Program-made: the position numbers and the translations under genes
Source: Streptomyces albicerus
GTDB lineage: Bacteria > Actinomycetota > Actinomycetes > Streptomycetales > Streptomycetaceae
Direction of reading: 5' to 3'
Assembly (NCBI RefSeq): GCF_008905045.1
Contig: NZ_VWMY01000011.1
Span: forward strand, 1-64,000
DNA: 64,000 nucleotides
Shown here: in pieces, positions 50,554 to 59,379 of the stretch
How positions within the stretch are numbered: the first letter of the stretch is position 1
How the letters are laid out: every line of letters starts with the position of its first letter
Notes under the pieces: generated by a model
What the model saw: only the letters and a program-made list of their open reading frames with translations
The model's database searches: none
Told to the model about the DNA's origin: nothing

Positions 50554-50616
50554 GCAACAGGGCCTCCTGGTACTCGGATGGGATCGCACCCCCGAACTAC
50601 CAAGAGGCCCTGCTGC
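50554..50616. repeat. 19-bp inverted repeat at the IS remnant's end
   Basis: GCAACAGGGCCTCCTGGTA (50554-50572) and the imperfect complement (50598-50616, two mismatches) enclose 25 bases. It lies upstream of the dead transposase gene, near the expected terminal region of that IS. It may be a subterminal transposase site or an impinging-transcription hairpin. Confidence 0.6.
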
Positions 50617-50698
50617 CATGCGCCGGCCCTCACGCGATCACCCGATCAGGAACCCTGTTCGACCAGACCAGCAGGGTGATCGATAAGCGGATGGCGTC

Positions 50699-51175
50699 TC
50701 ACACACATTGGGGACCGTCAGTAGGGACGCCGTTGAATTCCCAGAAGGCATCCAAGGTCTTCGGTCCGACGATTCCGTCAACGGCAAGGCCGAAGCCAAA
50801 AGTGTTCAAGTAGCGCTGCAGCGCCTTGATCGTGTACGGTCCGACGATTCCATCGACGACCAAGCGGGTACCTCCATTGAAGCCACGCCTGTTGAACATC
50901 CGCTGCGCGGCCTTCCAGCTGTCCTTGCCCAGCAATCCGTTGTGCTCATAGGTTGGGTAACCCATGCGGGTCAGAAAGCACTGCCAGTTCTTCGCCCGGC
51001 GGACGGTCAGGCCGAGGTTGTTCACCGCGAGGACGGAAACGTCCTGGGTGCTCGCCGCAGGCTTGGCGGTCGGCTCGGATGCCGCAGAGCTGATGGTCGC
51101 GCCCGCCAGACTTCCGGCGGCGAGTCCGATGATGGTGGCAGCGCTGACGAATGTCCTCGTCAAGGCAGGTCGCAT
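50699..51175 (-). CDS. Secreted protein with peptidoglycan-binding-like domain
   Basis: A 158-residue protein: a signal peptide (about 1-33; RTFVSAATIIGLAAGSLAGA ending at SSAA) and a mature part with two repeats of the PG_binding-1 type, KDSWKAAQRMFNRRGFNGGTRLVVDGIVGPYTIKALQRYL and LAVDGIVGPKTLDAFW. It likely binds cell wall or acts extracellularly. Codon use is less GC-rich than the neighbours and it is flanked by IS debris, suggesting recent transfer. AGAGGAC precedes the ATG. Confidence 0.82.
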   Translation of the reverse strand: MRPALTRTFVSAATIIGLAAGSLAGATISSAASEPTAKPAASTQDVSVLAVNNLGLTVRRAKNWQCFLTRMGYPTYEHNGLLGKDSWKAAQRMFNRRGFNGGTRLVVDGIVGPYTIKALQRYLNTFGFGLAVDGIVGPKTLDAFWEFNGVPTDGPQCV

Positions 51176-52226
51176 TTGTTGTCCTCTTAACTGTCTCGCC
51201 GCTGCGGGGCGGGATAGGGAAATGGCTTCTTCAAGGAGCGGCACATACCGCGCCCTTACTACGGGTGGAGTGGGCGGACTGCACCCAGTTCCCGACGGTC
51301 CTGGCAAAGATCCGCATTCCGCGGGTCGGTCCGGGCCGGCCCCACACGAAGCCTTAGAGCGTTGCGGCCGGCAAGGGGTATTGCAACGGCCCGTGCCGTA
51401 AGTGTCTGCGGCGCCGGGGCATCTTGCGCATGATCCCGGAGAAGACCGATGGCCAGGCCGTCCGCTCACTCCCTTTTCTCTGGCCTCGCCAATGGACCTT
51501 AGGGCCATCGTGGGCTTCGGACTTTGTCATCCGTGCAGGGAACTTTGTCAGTGGTGCACCGCCTCAAGGTCGCGCCGCTTCACGCGACCGCCATGGCCGG
51601 TGTCAGCCCCGTACGACGGGCACGGTAGCCCGGCCCGGTCGCTGAGTGTGCCGGTCGTTTGCCCCACAAGGAACGGCCGCCGCACACACCGGAATACGGG
51701 CAAGGCGGCGGTCGAGACCGCCTCTGGTTTACAGCCGCGACCTTGTTGAACTCGACTGCCGCTACCGCTGGGACCACGAGAAGCCGCCCTACGCGTCCAT
51801 CAGTTCCGTGGCTCGCAGCGAAGGCGCGGGTCACCGCGGAGGGCTGGGGTGTTGGGGTGTTGGTTCGACAACTTTTCGACGGCCCCGCGCAGCTTCTCCA
51901 CGATCTGCTCGTACCGCTGGACGCTGACGTTGCCGATCTTCTCCGTACTGGGCCCTGTGCCCACCCCCTGCCAGGCCGGAGCACGGCCCCGCCGTGAATC
52001 GGGAACCCCGGCCCGCCCGGTAGCGGCAGAATTGCCACACCACTGCGAAGAGCGGGTTCTGTGTGCACCGAGCACTCCACCGGGGCTTGTATACGAGATC
52101 AGCAGAGGTTCAAAGGTGGGTGCTGAGGGGTGCGGTCGGGCGGATGTACGCGACCGGACAGAGTGCGACGAACGGGCCGGGCTCGCCCTTCACCACGCCT
52201 GTCTCAGCCCGTCACCACGCCCGGTC
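51176..52226. other. 1-kb region of debris, no intact gene
   Basis: No reading frame here has a convincing start and family match. Two things are visible. ACTTTGTCA is repeated at 51521-51529 and 51542-51550 (21-bp period), as in ends of IS21-type elements. On the minus strand about 51830-52050, segments VAILPLPGGPGFPIHGG and, in a shifted frame, EKIGNVSVQRYEQIVEKLRG faintly resemble the C-terminal DUF5753 domain of Scr1-type XRE regulators. Together they suggest accumulated remnants between the archease and rtcB genes. Confidence 0.4.
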
Positions 52227-53639
52227 TCAGCCCTTCACCACGCCCAACGGCACCAGCCGGGCGACCGTGCGGCACAGACCCGCGGCCTCGCTTGCCGCCA
52301 CCACTTCGCCCACGTCCTTGTACGCCTCGGGGGTCTCCTCCGACAGGCCGCGGAGCGACCGCGGGCGCACCGCGATGCCCGCCGCCTCCAGCCGGGCCCG
52401 CAGGTCCTTCCCGCTGACCGCACGCGCGGCCTGGTGTCGGCTCATGACCCTGCCCGCGCCGTGGCAGGTGGAGAAGAACGCGTCGCCGTCGGGCACGCCG
52501 GCCAGGACGTACGAGGCCGTGCCCATGGTTCCGGGGATCAGCACGGGCTGGCCCACCTCGCGCAGGTCCTCCGGGAGGTCGGGGTGCCCGGGCGGGAAGG
52601 CGCGGGTGGCGCCCTTGCGGTGCACGCACAGCCGGCGCTGTGCTCCGGCCACCGGATGGGTTTCGATCTTGGCGAGGTTGTGGGACACGTCGTACACCAG
52701 CGACAGCCGGACGCCCGCGGCGCGGCGCAGGACCCGGCGGGCCGCGTCCGACAGCAACTGGCGGTTGGCGCGGCCGTAGTTGGCCGCGGCTGCCATCGCA
52801 CCCAGATAGGCCCGTCCCTCGGGCGAGTCGACCGGGGTGCAGGCCAGCTGCCGGTCGGGGACGGTGATGCCGTAGCGGGACATGGCGCGGTCCATCGAGC
52901 GGACGTGATCGGTGCAGATCTGGTGGCCGAGGCCGCGCGAACCGCAGTGGATCATCACGCACACCTGGCCGGCGGCGAGCCCGAACGCGGCGGCGGCCGT
53001 CTCGTCGTACACCTCGTCGACACGCTGCACCTCGAGGAAGTGGTTGGCGGACCCCAGGCTGCCCACCTGCCCCAGCCCTCGTTCCCGCGCCCGCTCGCTG
53101 ACCTCGGCCACGTCGGCGTCGGCGACCGCGCCGCCGTCCTCGCACCGCCTCAGGTCGCGCTCCTCGCCGTATCCCTCCTCCACGGCGTACCGGGAGCCGC
53201 CACGGAGGATCCGCTCCAGTTGTCCATGACGGGACGGCCGCCACACTCCGCCGGGTCCCGCGCCTCGCGGGATCGACCGGTCCAGGCCGTCCATGACCGC
53301 CGGCAGTGCCGGCTCAAGCGTCTGCCGGTCGCAGTCGGCGGCCAGCAGCCGTACGCCGCAGGAGATGTCGAAGCCGACCCCGCCGGGCGAGACGACCCCG
53401 CCGTCGTCCACGTCGGTCGCGGCCACCCCGCCGATCGGGAAGCCGTAACCCCAGTGGATGTCCGGCATGGCGTACGAGGCAACGACGATCCCTGGCAGGG
53501 TGGCCACGTTGGCGACCTGCTCGAGCGACTTCTCGGCGTCCCTCAGCAGTTTCCGGGACGCGAACACCACCCCGGGCACCCGCATCTGTCCGCTCGGGGC
53601 GATGCGGAAGCGGTGCGGGCGTTCCTCGACGAGTTCCAC
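52227..53639 (-). CDS. rtcB: RNA ligase RtcB
   Basis: A 470-residue tRNA-splicing/RNA-repair ligase, which joins 2',3'-cyclic phosphate (or 3'-phosphate) ends to 5'-OH ends using GTP and Mn2+. The conserved blocks are all present: [12 protein letters not shown] (Mn Cys), [29 protein letters not shown], and the guanylylated His in [18 protein letters not shown] precedes the GTG start by five bases. Archease, its activator, is 2.4 kb away. A GGCGAT-N16-GGGTAC element lies upstream. Confidence 0.95.
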   Translation of the reverse strand: MELVEERPHRFRIAPSGQMRVPGVVFASRKLLRDAEKSLEQVANVATLPGIVVASYAMPDIHWGYGFPIGGVAATDVDDGGVVSPGGVGFDISCGVRLLAADCDRQTLEPALPAVMDGLDRSIPRGAGPGGVWRPSRHGQLERILRGGSRYAVEEGYGEERDLRRCEDGGAVADADVAEVSERARERGLGQVGSLGSANHFLEVQRVDEVYDETAAAAFGLAAGQVCVMIHCGSRGLGHQICTDHVRSMDRAMSRYGITVPDRQLACTPVDSPEGRAYLGAMAAAANYGRANRQLLSDAARRVLRRAAGVRLSLVYDVSHNLAKIETHPVAGAQRRLCVHRKGATRAFPPGHPDLPEDLREVGQPVLIPGTMGTASYVLAGVPDGDAFFSTCHGAGRVMSRHQAARAVSGKDLRARLEAAGIAVRPRSLRGLSEETPEAYKDVGEVVAASEAAGLCRTVARLVPLGVVKG

Positions 53640-53674
53640 GGCAGCCTCCCGTGCCCGGCATCTCCATGTCCGCG

Positions 53675-53702
53675 GTACCCGTACGAGACGGTCCCTATCG
53701 CC
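53675..53702 (-). promoter_or_regulatory. Possible SigB-type promoter of rtcB
   Basis: On the minus strand GGCGAT (53702-53697), 16 bases, GGGTAC (53680-53675), 36 bases before the GTG start. The -35 part deviates from GNNT, but the arrangement is identical to that before the hydrolase gene. Confidence 0.42.
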
Positions 53703-53820
53703 CCGGCGGCCGGAATCGCCTCCCGGCGCCCGGATGCCCGACGCGCCGGACGGAACACCGGTCCGCGGCCGTCATGGCGATGCAGGAGCTCCCAGCTGGA
53801 GGTGCTCCTAGTCTGGAGGC

Positions 53821-54957
53821 ATGGCCGATGGCGTGGTGACGCTGTTCGTCTGCGGTGATGTGATGCTCGGGCGCGGTGTCGACCAGATCCTGGCGCGGCC
53901 CGGTGATCCGGCGCTGCGGGAGGGTTACGTCCAGGACGCCCGGTCGTACGTGGACATGGCGGAGTCGGTCAACGGCCCGATTCCGGTCCCGGTCGATCCG
54001 TCCTGGCCGTGGGGCGACGCGCTGCGGTTGCTGGAGGAGGCGGCCCCCGACGTCCGGATCGTGAATCTGGAGACGGCCGTGACACGCGGCGACGCGTTCG
54101 CGCCCGACAAGGCGGTCCACTACCGCATGCACCCGGCCAACCTGCCCGCTCTCGCGGTCGCCCGGCCCGACGTCTGCGTGCTGGCCAACAACCACGTGCT
54201 GGACTTCGGCCGCGCGGGCCTGGAGGAGACGCTCGACTCGCTGGCCCGCGCGGGCCTGCGGGCGGCGGGCGCGGGGCGCAACGCCGAGGAGGCGTGGCAG
54301 CCCGTGGCGGTCCGCGCCCCGGCCGGCGGCCGCGTGCTCGTTCTCGCCCTCGGGACGCCCTCCAGCGGCATCCCGCCCGGCTGGGCGGCGAGCGCCGGCC
54401 TGCCCGGTGTCGCCTACGCTCCCGACCTGTCGGCCCGTGCGGCCGCCGCGGTGGTCCGACGCGTGCGGCAGGTGAAGCGGGCGGACGACATCGCGGTCGT
54501 GTCGGTGCACTGGGGATCCAACTGGGGCTACCGCGTCCCCCGGGAGCAGATCCGCTTCGCACACGCTCTGGTGGACGGCGGTGTCGACGTCGTCCACGGG
54601 CACTCCTCGCACCACCCCCGTCCCATCGAGGTGTACCGCGACCGGCTGATCCTCCATGGCTGCGGCGACTTCATCGACGACTACGAGGGCATACCCGGCT
54701 ACGAGGAGTACCGCGACGACCTCCGGATCGCCTACCTCGTCACAGTGGCGGCGGGCACGGGCCGGCTGACCGGCCTGCGCATGGTTCCCCTGCTGGCCCG
54801 GCGCATGCGGCTGGAGCCCGCGCCGGACGAGGACCGCGCATGGCTGCGCGCCACCCTCGACCGCGTCAGCGACGGCGTGCACATCACCCTGGAGCCCGAC
54901 GGCACGCTCTCGGCGGCACCGGCCGCCACCGCGCCCGCGACGGGAACGGGCCCGTGA
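53821..54957 (+). CDS. CapA-family protein (PGA_cap)
   Basis: A 378-residue protein of the CapA/PGA_cap metallophosphoesterase-like family: LFVCGDVMLGRG, VNLETAVT, VLANNHVLDFG, SVHWGSNWGY, VHGHSSHHPRP. These are the metal-binding segments of the calcineurin-like fold. The family is named for poly-gamma-glutamate capsule synthesis, but many members outside capsule operons have unknown roles. No signal peptide or membrane anchor is present, and no capB/capC genes are near, so capsule synthesis is unlikely. Its stop overlaps the next gene's start by 4 bp. Confidence 0.85.
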   Translation: MADGVVTLFVCGDVMLGRGVDQILARPGDPALREGYVQDARSYVDMAESVNGPIPVPVDPSWPWGDALRLLEEAAPDVRIVNLETAVTRGDAFAPDKAVHYRMHPANLPALAVARPDVCVLANNHVLDFGRAGLEETLDSLARAGLRAAGAGRNAEEAWQPVAVRAPAGGRVLVLALGTPSSGIPPGWAASAGLPGVAYAPDLSARAAAAVVRRVRQVKRADDIAVVSVHWGSNWGYRVPREQIRFAHALVDGGVDVVHGHSSHHPRPIEVYRDRLILHGCGDFIDDYEGIPGYEEYRDDLRIAYLVTVAAGTGRLTGLRMVPLLARRMRLEPAPDEDRAWLRATLDRVSDGVHITLEPDGTLSAAPAATAPATGTGP

Positions 54958-55598
54958 ACCGGTGGCTGCGGCTCACGCTGCTCGGCGTCGGCGCGATGAA
55001 CTCGCCGCGGTTCGCCCCGGCGGGTCTGCTGCTCCGCTACGCCGGACACCGCGCGGCCTTCGACGGCGGCCCCGGCGCCGAACCGCCGCCCGGGCCGCTC
55101 GCGGGCTGGCTGGTCACCGACGAGCGGTCGGAGCTGAGGTCCGCGCTGCGCCGGAGCGCGGCCGCGCGGGGCGTCTCGATCCGGGCCGGTGATCTGGACC
55201 TCGGCGAGGTGCGGATACGTTGCCGCCCGGTGGCCCACACGTCCCATCCCACGTACGGCTATCGCATCGAGGCGGGTGATCTCGTCGTGGTGTGGGCGCC
55301 GGAGTTCTGGGAGTTTCCGGCCTGGGCCGCGCGGGCGGACCTGATGTTCGCCGATGCCGCTGCCTGGGAGCGGCCCATACGGTTCCGTGGCGGTGTGGGC
55401 GGCCACGCGAGCGTGCAGGCCGTCGCCGAGGAGGCCGTGCGGCACGGCGTGCGGCGGCTGGTCCACGCCCACATCGGGCGGCCCGGTATCCGGGCGATCG
55501 ACGCCGGCCTGAAACCTCCGGTGGGCGAGTGGGGTGTCGAGGGCCGTACCTATGCGCTGCGGTTGGGACGAGTCGGGGCGGACCGGGCAGGCAGCTGA
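54954..55598 (+). CDS. MBL-fold-like protein, metal motif incomplete
   Basis: A 214-residue protein with the strand order of ribonuclease-Z-like metallo-beta-lactamase proteins (LTLLGVGAMNSPRFAPAGLLL, HTSHPTYGYRIEAGD, VQAVAEEAVRHGVRRLVHAHIGRPG). The HxHxDH metal motif expected after the first strands is absent, while later His residues (GGHAS, HAHIG) remain, so the active site is altered. GTG start with GTGA overlap couples it to the CapA-like gene. Its substrate is unknown. Confidence 0.75.
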   Translation: MNRWLRLTLLGVGAMNSPRFAPAGLLLRYAGHRAAFDGGPGAEPPPGPLAGWLVTDERSELRSALRRSAAARGVSIRAGDLDLGEVRIRCRPVAHTSHPTYGYRIEAGDLVVVWAPEFWEFPAWAARADLMFADAAAWERPIRFRGGVGGHASVQAVAEEAVRHGVRRLVHAHIGRPGIRAIDAGLKPPVGEWGVEGRTYALRLGRVGADRAGS

Positions 55599-55698
55599 AC
55601 GACGACGGCCCGCGGTGTCATCGCCTCGCGGGGCGCGGGGCGTCCGGGTGGTCTTCCTCGGGCGTCCGGGTGGCCTCCCTCGGGAAGGCATCCCTCGA

Positions 55699-56361
55699 TT
55701 ACCCGTGACCGTGATCAGCCGTGACGTCGCGCAGCGCCTCGAGCACATCGTCGTCCGTCAGCTGTGCGAAATCCTCGTACCACTCGCCGACGGCCATGAA
55801 CGCCCTCGGGCGGTAGAGGCAGACCACGTCGTCGGCCTCTGCTCGCATCAGGTCGGCCGCCTGCTGTGAGCCGACGGGTACGGCCAGGACCACGCGCTCG
55901 GGTTCCCGGCGCCGTACGGCGCGCAACGCGGCGCGCGCCGTCGCGCCGGTCGCCAGTCCGTCGTCGACGACGATCACGGTCCGGCCGCTCAACTGTGGGG
56001 CGGGGCGGCCCTGCCGGTAGTGCTCCTCGCGGCGGAGCAGTTCCTTGCGCTCACGCTCCACCACGTCTGCGAGGGATGCCTCGCTCAGCCCCAGCCCGGC
56101 CAGGGTCCGGTCGTCGAAGAGGGGAGGCTCGTCTCCGGCGATCGCGCCGACGCCGAGCTCCTCCTGGAACGGCGCCCCGATCTTGCGCACGACGAGCACG
56201 TCCAGCGGGGCCTGGAGCATCCGCGCGACTTCGCGGGCGACCGGGACTCCGCCGCGGGGCAGGGCGAGTACCACGGGATGTGGAAGGGCCCCCTTCTCCT
56301 GCAGGACACGAAGCCGTTCCGCCAGCTCCTGTCCCGCCTGCCTGCGGTCACGGAACTGCAT
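55699..56361 (-). CDS. Phosphoribosyltransferase family protein
   Basis: A 220-residue type I PRTase-fold protein. The PRPP-binding loop is VIVVDDGLATGATARAALRAVR and the hood starts with VVLALPRGGVPVAREVARML. This subgroup accompanies dienelactone-hydrolase-like, archease and RtcB genes in stress clusters. The ATG has GAGGAAG eight bases upstream; GTG 56379 is an alternative. A matching SigB-type promoter lies at 56448-56424. Confidence 0.87.
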   Translation of the reverse strand: MQFRDRRQAGQELAERLRVLQEKGALPHPVVLALPRGGVPVAREVARMLQAPLDVLVVRKIGAPFQEELGVGAIAGDEPPLFDDRTLAGLGLSEASLADVVERERKELLRREEHYRQGRPAPQLSGRTVIVVDDGLATGATARAALRAVRRREPERVVLAVPVGSQQAADLMRAEADDVVCLYRPRAFMAVGEWYEDFAQLTDDDVLEALRDVTADHGHG

Positions 56362-56423
56362 CTGCTTCTTCTTCCTCACGGCACCGAGTGACGATGGTGC
56401 GGCGTGCTTCTCATCTGTCACCG

Positions 56424-56448
56424 CGTACCCAACGGGCCTCCGTCCAAC
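56424..56448 (-). promoter_or_regulatory. SigB-type promoter of the phosphoribosyltransferase gene
   Basis: On the minus strand GGTT (56448-56445), 15 bases, GGGTAC (56429-56424). This fits GNNT-N14-16-GGGTAC/T exactly and leaves a leader of about 55 bases. Confidence 0.6.
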
Positions 56449-56496
56449 CGCGCACCCCGCCGACACCCCACGTGCGGTTCGGCCGAGGCCCCGTTA

Positions 56497-56563
56497 GGGG
56501 CGCGGGGCTGTATCGATATGCGGCTCCGCCGCGTGGGCGCGACCAGCCCCCACCGGCCCGCAG
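56497..56563. repeat. Streptomycete intergenic repeat, copy 2
   Basis: GGGGCGCGGGG, a stem region (TATGCGGCTCCGCCGCGTG), and GCGACCAGCCCCCACCGGC then CCGCAG. It is a longer version of the element at 28301-28343. The centre forms a CGGC/GCCG hairpin. It lies just downstream of the response-regulator gene. Confidence 0.65.
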
Positions 56564-56589
56564 GTTCATCCGTGCTTCCAGCGGAGCGC

Positions 56590-57357
56590 TCACGCGTGGG
56601 CTTCGCCACCGGGCCGGAGTCCCGTGGGCTGCCCGCGGAACCGGTAGCGGCGCTCGGGCCGTCCGGCCACGCCGTAGCGCAGGGACACATCGGCGTTACC
56701 GACGGTGTGGAAGTACTCCAGGTAGCGGCGGGCGCTGACGCGGGAGATGCCGGCCAGGGTCGCGCACTCGGCGGCGGACAGGGTGTCCTCGGCGTTGCGG
56801 AGGGTGCGTTCGATCAGGTCGGCGGTCTCCACGCTCATGCCCTTGGGCAGCGTGCCCGTCGACGTCGGCACGGCTGCTCCGGCCAGGACCCGGTCCACGT
56901 CGGCCTGGCCGTTCACGACAGTGGCGAGCAGGCGGCCGCGCTGGTGGGCGTAGCGCTCCAGGCGGGCGCGCAGGTCGTCGAACTCGAAGGGTTTGAGGAG
57001 GTAGTCGACGGCGCCGTGGCGGACGGCGCCGCGGACCGTGTCGGCTTCCCGTGCGGCGCTGATGACCATGATGTCGCAGTCGTGGCCGGCGGTGCGCAGC
57101 CGCGGGATGACGTCCAGGCCGAAGACGTCCGGCAGATACAGGTCGAGCAGGACGAGGTCCGGGTGCAGTTCGTCGACGGCCTGGACCGCCTGCTCGCCGG
57201 TGTTGGCGACACCGACGACGCGGAACGGCTCGACGCGTTCGACGAAGGTGCGGTGGACTCGGGCCACCATGAAGTCGTCGTCGACCACCAGCACGTCGAT
57301 CGTGCCGGTCGTACCGGGCGCCCCCTGCTCGCCTCGCTCGCCTCTCTCGCCGCTCAT
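56590..57357 (-). CDS. Response regulator, CitB/DcuR type
   Basis: A 255-residue regulator. Receiver domain at about 20-140: VLVVDDDFMVARVH (acidic pocket), phosphorylated Asp in LVLLDLYLPD, Thr/Ser in MVISAA and Lys in YLLKPFEF. The C-terminal helix-turn-helix (LSAAECATLAGISRVSARRYLEYFHTVG) is that of CitB/DcuR/MalR regulators. It overlaps the kinase gene by 4 bp and controls the divergent tctCBA genes by analogy with citrate and tricarboxylate systems. Confidence 0.92.
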   Translation of the reverse strand: MSGERGERGEQGAPGTTGTIDVLVVDDDFMVARVHRTFVERVEPFRVVGVANTGEQAVQAVDELHPDLVLLDLYLPDVFGLDVIPRLRTAGHDCDIMVISAAREADTVRGAVRHGAVDYLLKPFEFDDLRARLERYAHQRGRLLATVVNGQADVDRVLAGAAVPTSTGTLPKGMSVETADLIERTLRNAEDTLSAAECATLAGISRVSARRYLEYFHTVGNADVSLRYGVAGRPERRYRFRGQPTGLRPGGEAHA

Positions 57358-59039
57358 CGTGGTGCTCCTTCCGCCACCGCATCGGTGAGGTGGCTGACGG
57401 TCATGCGTGCGGTGAACATGGCCCCGTCAGGGGTGTTGGTCACCGAGATCTCACCACCGTGACGCTCGCAGACCAGGCGGGTGAGCGCCAGACCGATACC
57501 GCGCTCGCCCTCCTGGGCGGCCTTGGTGGTGAAGCCGTGCGAGAACACCTCCCGGGCGAGTTCCGGTGCGACGCCGGGGCCGGAGTCACGGACCACGATC
57601 TCCACACTGGAGGCGTCCTGCCGCAGTTCGACCTCGACCCAGGCCTCGCGGGCAGCGGGGTCAGGTACGGCGGCGCCGTGGGGTTCAGGCCCCGTGGCGG
57701 CGACGGCCGCGGCGTCCACGGCGTTGTCGACGAGGTTGCCGACCACGGTCGCCACATCGGCGGCGTCCTCCGGTGTGAGCCGGTCGAGCGCCGTACTGTC
57801 CGAGATCCGCAGGCTGACCTTCCGTTCGGCGGCCAGGGAGGACTTCGCCATGAGCAGGGCGGCGACGGCGGTGTCGCGGACACGGCGACTGAGGGTGACG
57901 TCCAGTGACTGGCGGCGCTGGTTCAGCGCGCGGATATAGCTCACGACCTCGTCCTGCTCGCCGATCTGGATCAGTCCGGAGATGGTGTGCAACTGGTTGG
58001 CGAACTCATGGGCCTGGGCGCGCAGCAGTTCGGAGGAGCTGCGGAAGGATCCGATCTCCCGCTCCAGCCGGGCCAGTTCGGTGCGATCCCGCAGGGTGGT
58101 GACCGAGCCGAGCGGGCGGCCGTCCTTGGTGACGGTCATCCGGTTCATCACCAGCACCCGGCCGTGGCGGACGACGACCTCGTCGCGCCGGCCGGCCGCG
58201 CCGTCCCGGTCGCCCGCCAGGACGTCCCGCAGCCGTCCCTCGATGGAGAGTTCGGCCAGGCTCCGGCCCACGCAGTCCTCGGGAAGGTCGAGCAGGCGCC
58301 GGCCCATGTCGTTGACCAGGGTGAGCCGGTGCTGCGGGTCGAGGGCGATCACGCCCTCCGCGATCCCGTACAGCATCGCCTCGCGGTGCTCGGCGAGGCC
58401 GGCGATCTCGCGCGGCTCAAGGCCGAGGGTCTGCCGTTTGACGCGTCTGGCCAGCAGCCAGGAGCCGACCAGACCGAGTCCGCTGGCGATGCCGAGGTAG
58501 GCGAGCAGGTACGAGGACGCGCCGCTGAGCCGCTGCCACACCGTCGGGTCGGCCTCGCCGATCATCACCGTGCCCAGATGCTGCCCGAGGTTCTCCTGCG
58601 TCGCGCCGAGTACGGGAACCTGGGCCACGAGTTCGCGGCCGCCGTCCAGGGTCAGCGAGCCGGACCAGCCCCGGCCCTCGGCGGCGTCCTCGCCACGAGG
58701 CAGCCGGTCGCCGATCGTTGTGGGGTTGGTGGAGCTGACGATCCGGCCGCCGGCGTCGGCCACCGTGACCGAGGTGACCCCGGACTGCGTCTGCGTGGAG
58801 TTCACCAGCGGGGCCAACGCCTCCTGCGGCACGGGCTGTGCGAGCTGGCTGCGTACGAGGGGGTTGGCGGCCAGTTGCTCGGCCAGCGCGCCGACCCGGC
58901 GGCCCTCTACGCGGTTGAAGGTCGCCTCCGACTGCGCGAGGGAGACCGCGGCGACCGCCAGCAACACCACGACGACGATGGCGAGTTGCAGCACCAGCAT
59001 CTCGCCCGCGAGGGTCTGGCGACGGAAGGCGGCGACCAC
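57354..59039 (-). CDS. Sensor histidine kinase, CitA/DcuS type
   Basis: A 561-residue kinase. Helix 1 at about 16-38, an extracellular CitA-type Cache/PDC domain (VTVADAGGRIVSSTNPTTIGD, LVAQVPVLG), helix 2 at about 178-198, a PAS domain at about 215-320, a SpoOB-like dimer domain with the phosphorylated His in LRAQAHEFANQLHTISGLIQIG, and the ATPase domain (GNLVDNAVDAA, VVRDSGPGVAPE, GERGIGLALTRL). It likely senses citrate or another tricarboxylate outside the cell. Confidence 0.92.
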   Translation of the reverse strand: MVAAFRRQTLAGEMLVLQLAIVVVVLLAVAAVSLAQSEATFNRVEGRRVGALAEQLAANPLVRSQLAQPVPQEALAPLVNSTQTQSGVTSVTVADAGGRIVSSTNPTTIGDRLPRGEDAAEGRGWSGSLTLDGGRELVAQVPVLGATQENLGQHLGTVMIGEADPTVWQRLSGASSYLLAYLGIASGLGLVGSWLLARRVKRQTLGLEPREIAGLAEHREAMLYGIAEGVIALDPQHRLTLVNDMGRRLLDLPEDCVGRSLAELSIEGRLRDVLAGDRDGAAGRRDEVVVRHGRVLVMNRMTVTKDGRPLGSVTTLRDRTELARLEREIGSFRSSSELLRAQAHEFANQLHTISGLIQIGEQDEVVSYIRALNQRRQSLDVTLSRRVRDTAVAALLMAKSSLAAERKVSLRISDSTALDRLTPEDAADVATVVGNLVDNAVDAAAVAATGPEPHGAAVPDPAAREAWVEVELRQDASSVEIVVRDSGPGVAPELAREVFSHGFTTKAAQEGERGIGLALTRLVCERHGGEISVTNTPDGAMFTARMTVSHLTDAVAEGAPR

Positions 59040-59379
59040 GACGTACTCAATCTCTCGTGCCGGCCCGGCACTGGGCGGCTGATCTGCGGGGCCGCACCAT
59101 CATGGCGTCCGCCCGCGGCCGGGGAAAGAGCCGCGAGAGGAGCCAGGAGGCGAGAGGCGCCGAACCCTCCTCCCTACGCACACGGTGCCGGTGATTCCGC
59201 ACATGGTGCCGCGGGCTTACGTACTTGGTGCCGGTGACCGCAAAGACCACAACCTCCGTTGGTTCCGGAAGAGAGACAGGCCGTTTACCTGCGGGCAACA
59301 TGTGGCCCACATCACCCTCCCCCACAGGGCTGCCGTACCTCATCTACCTTCACCGACGTACCGACAGGTGGTGGCATTC
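59040..59379. promoter_or_regulatory. Divergent regulatory region of citAB-type and tct genes
   Basis: A 340-bp region with three GGTGCCG repeats at 59184, 59205 and 59227 (spacing 21 and 22 bp, two helical turns). The outer two share the longer GGTGCCGGTGA. Direct repeats at helical phasing are typical of response-regulator binding upstream of a transport operon. No other gene seen. Confidence 0.6.

Noticed and set aside
51402..51749. Plus-strand frame in the 1-kb debris region
   Set aside because: It has no ribosome-binding site, odd composition and no resemblance to a family; it overlaps repeats that look like IS ends.
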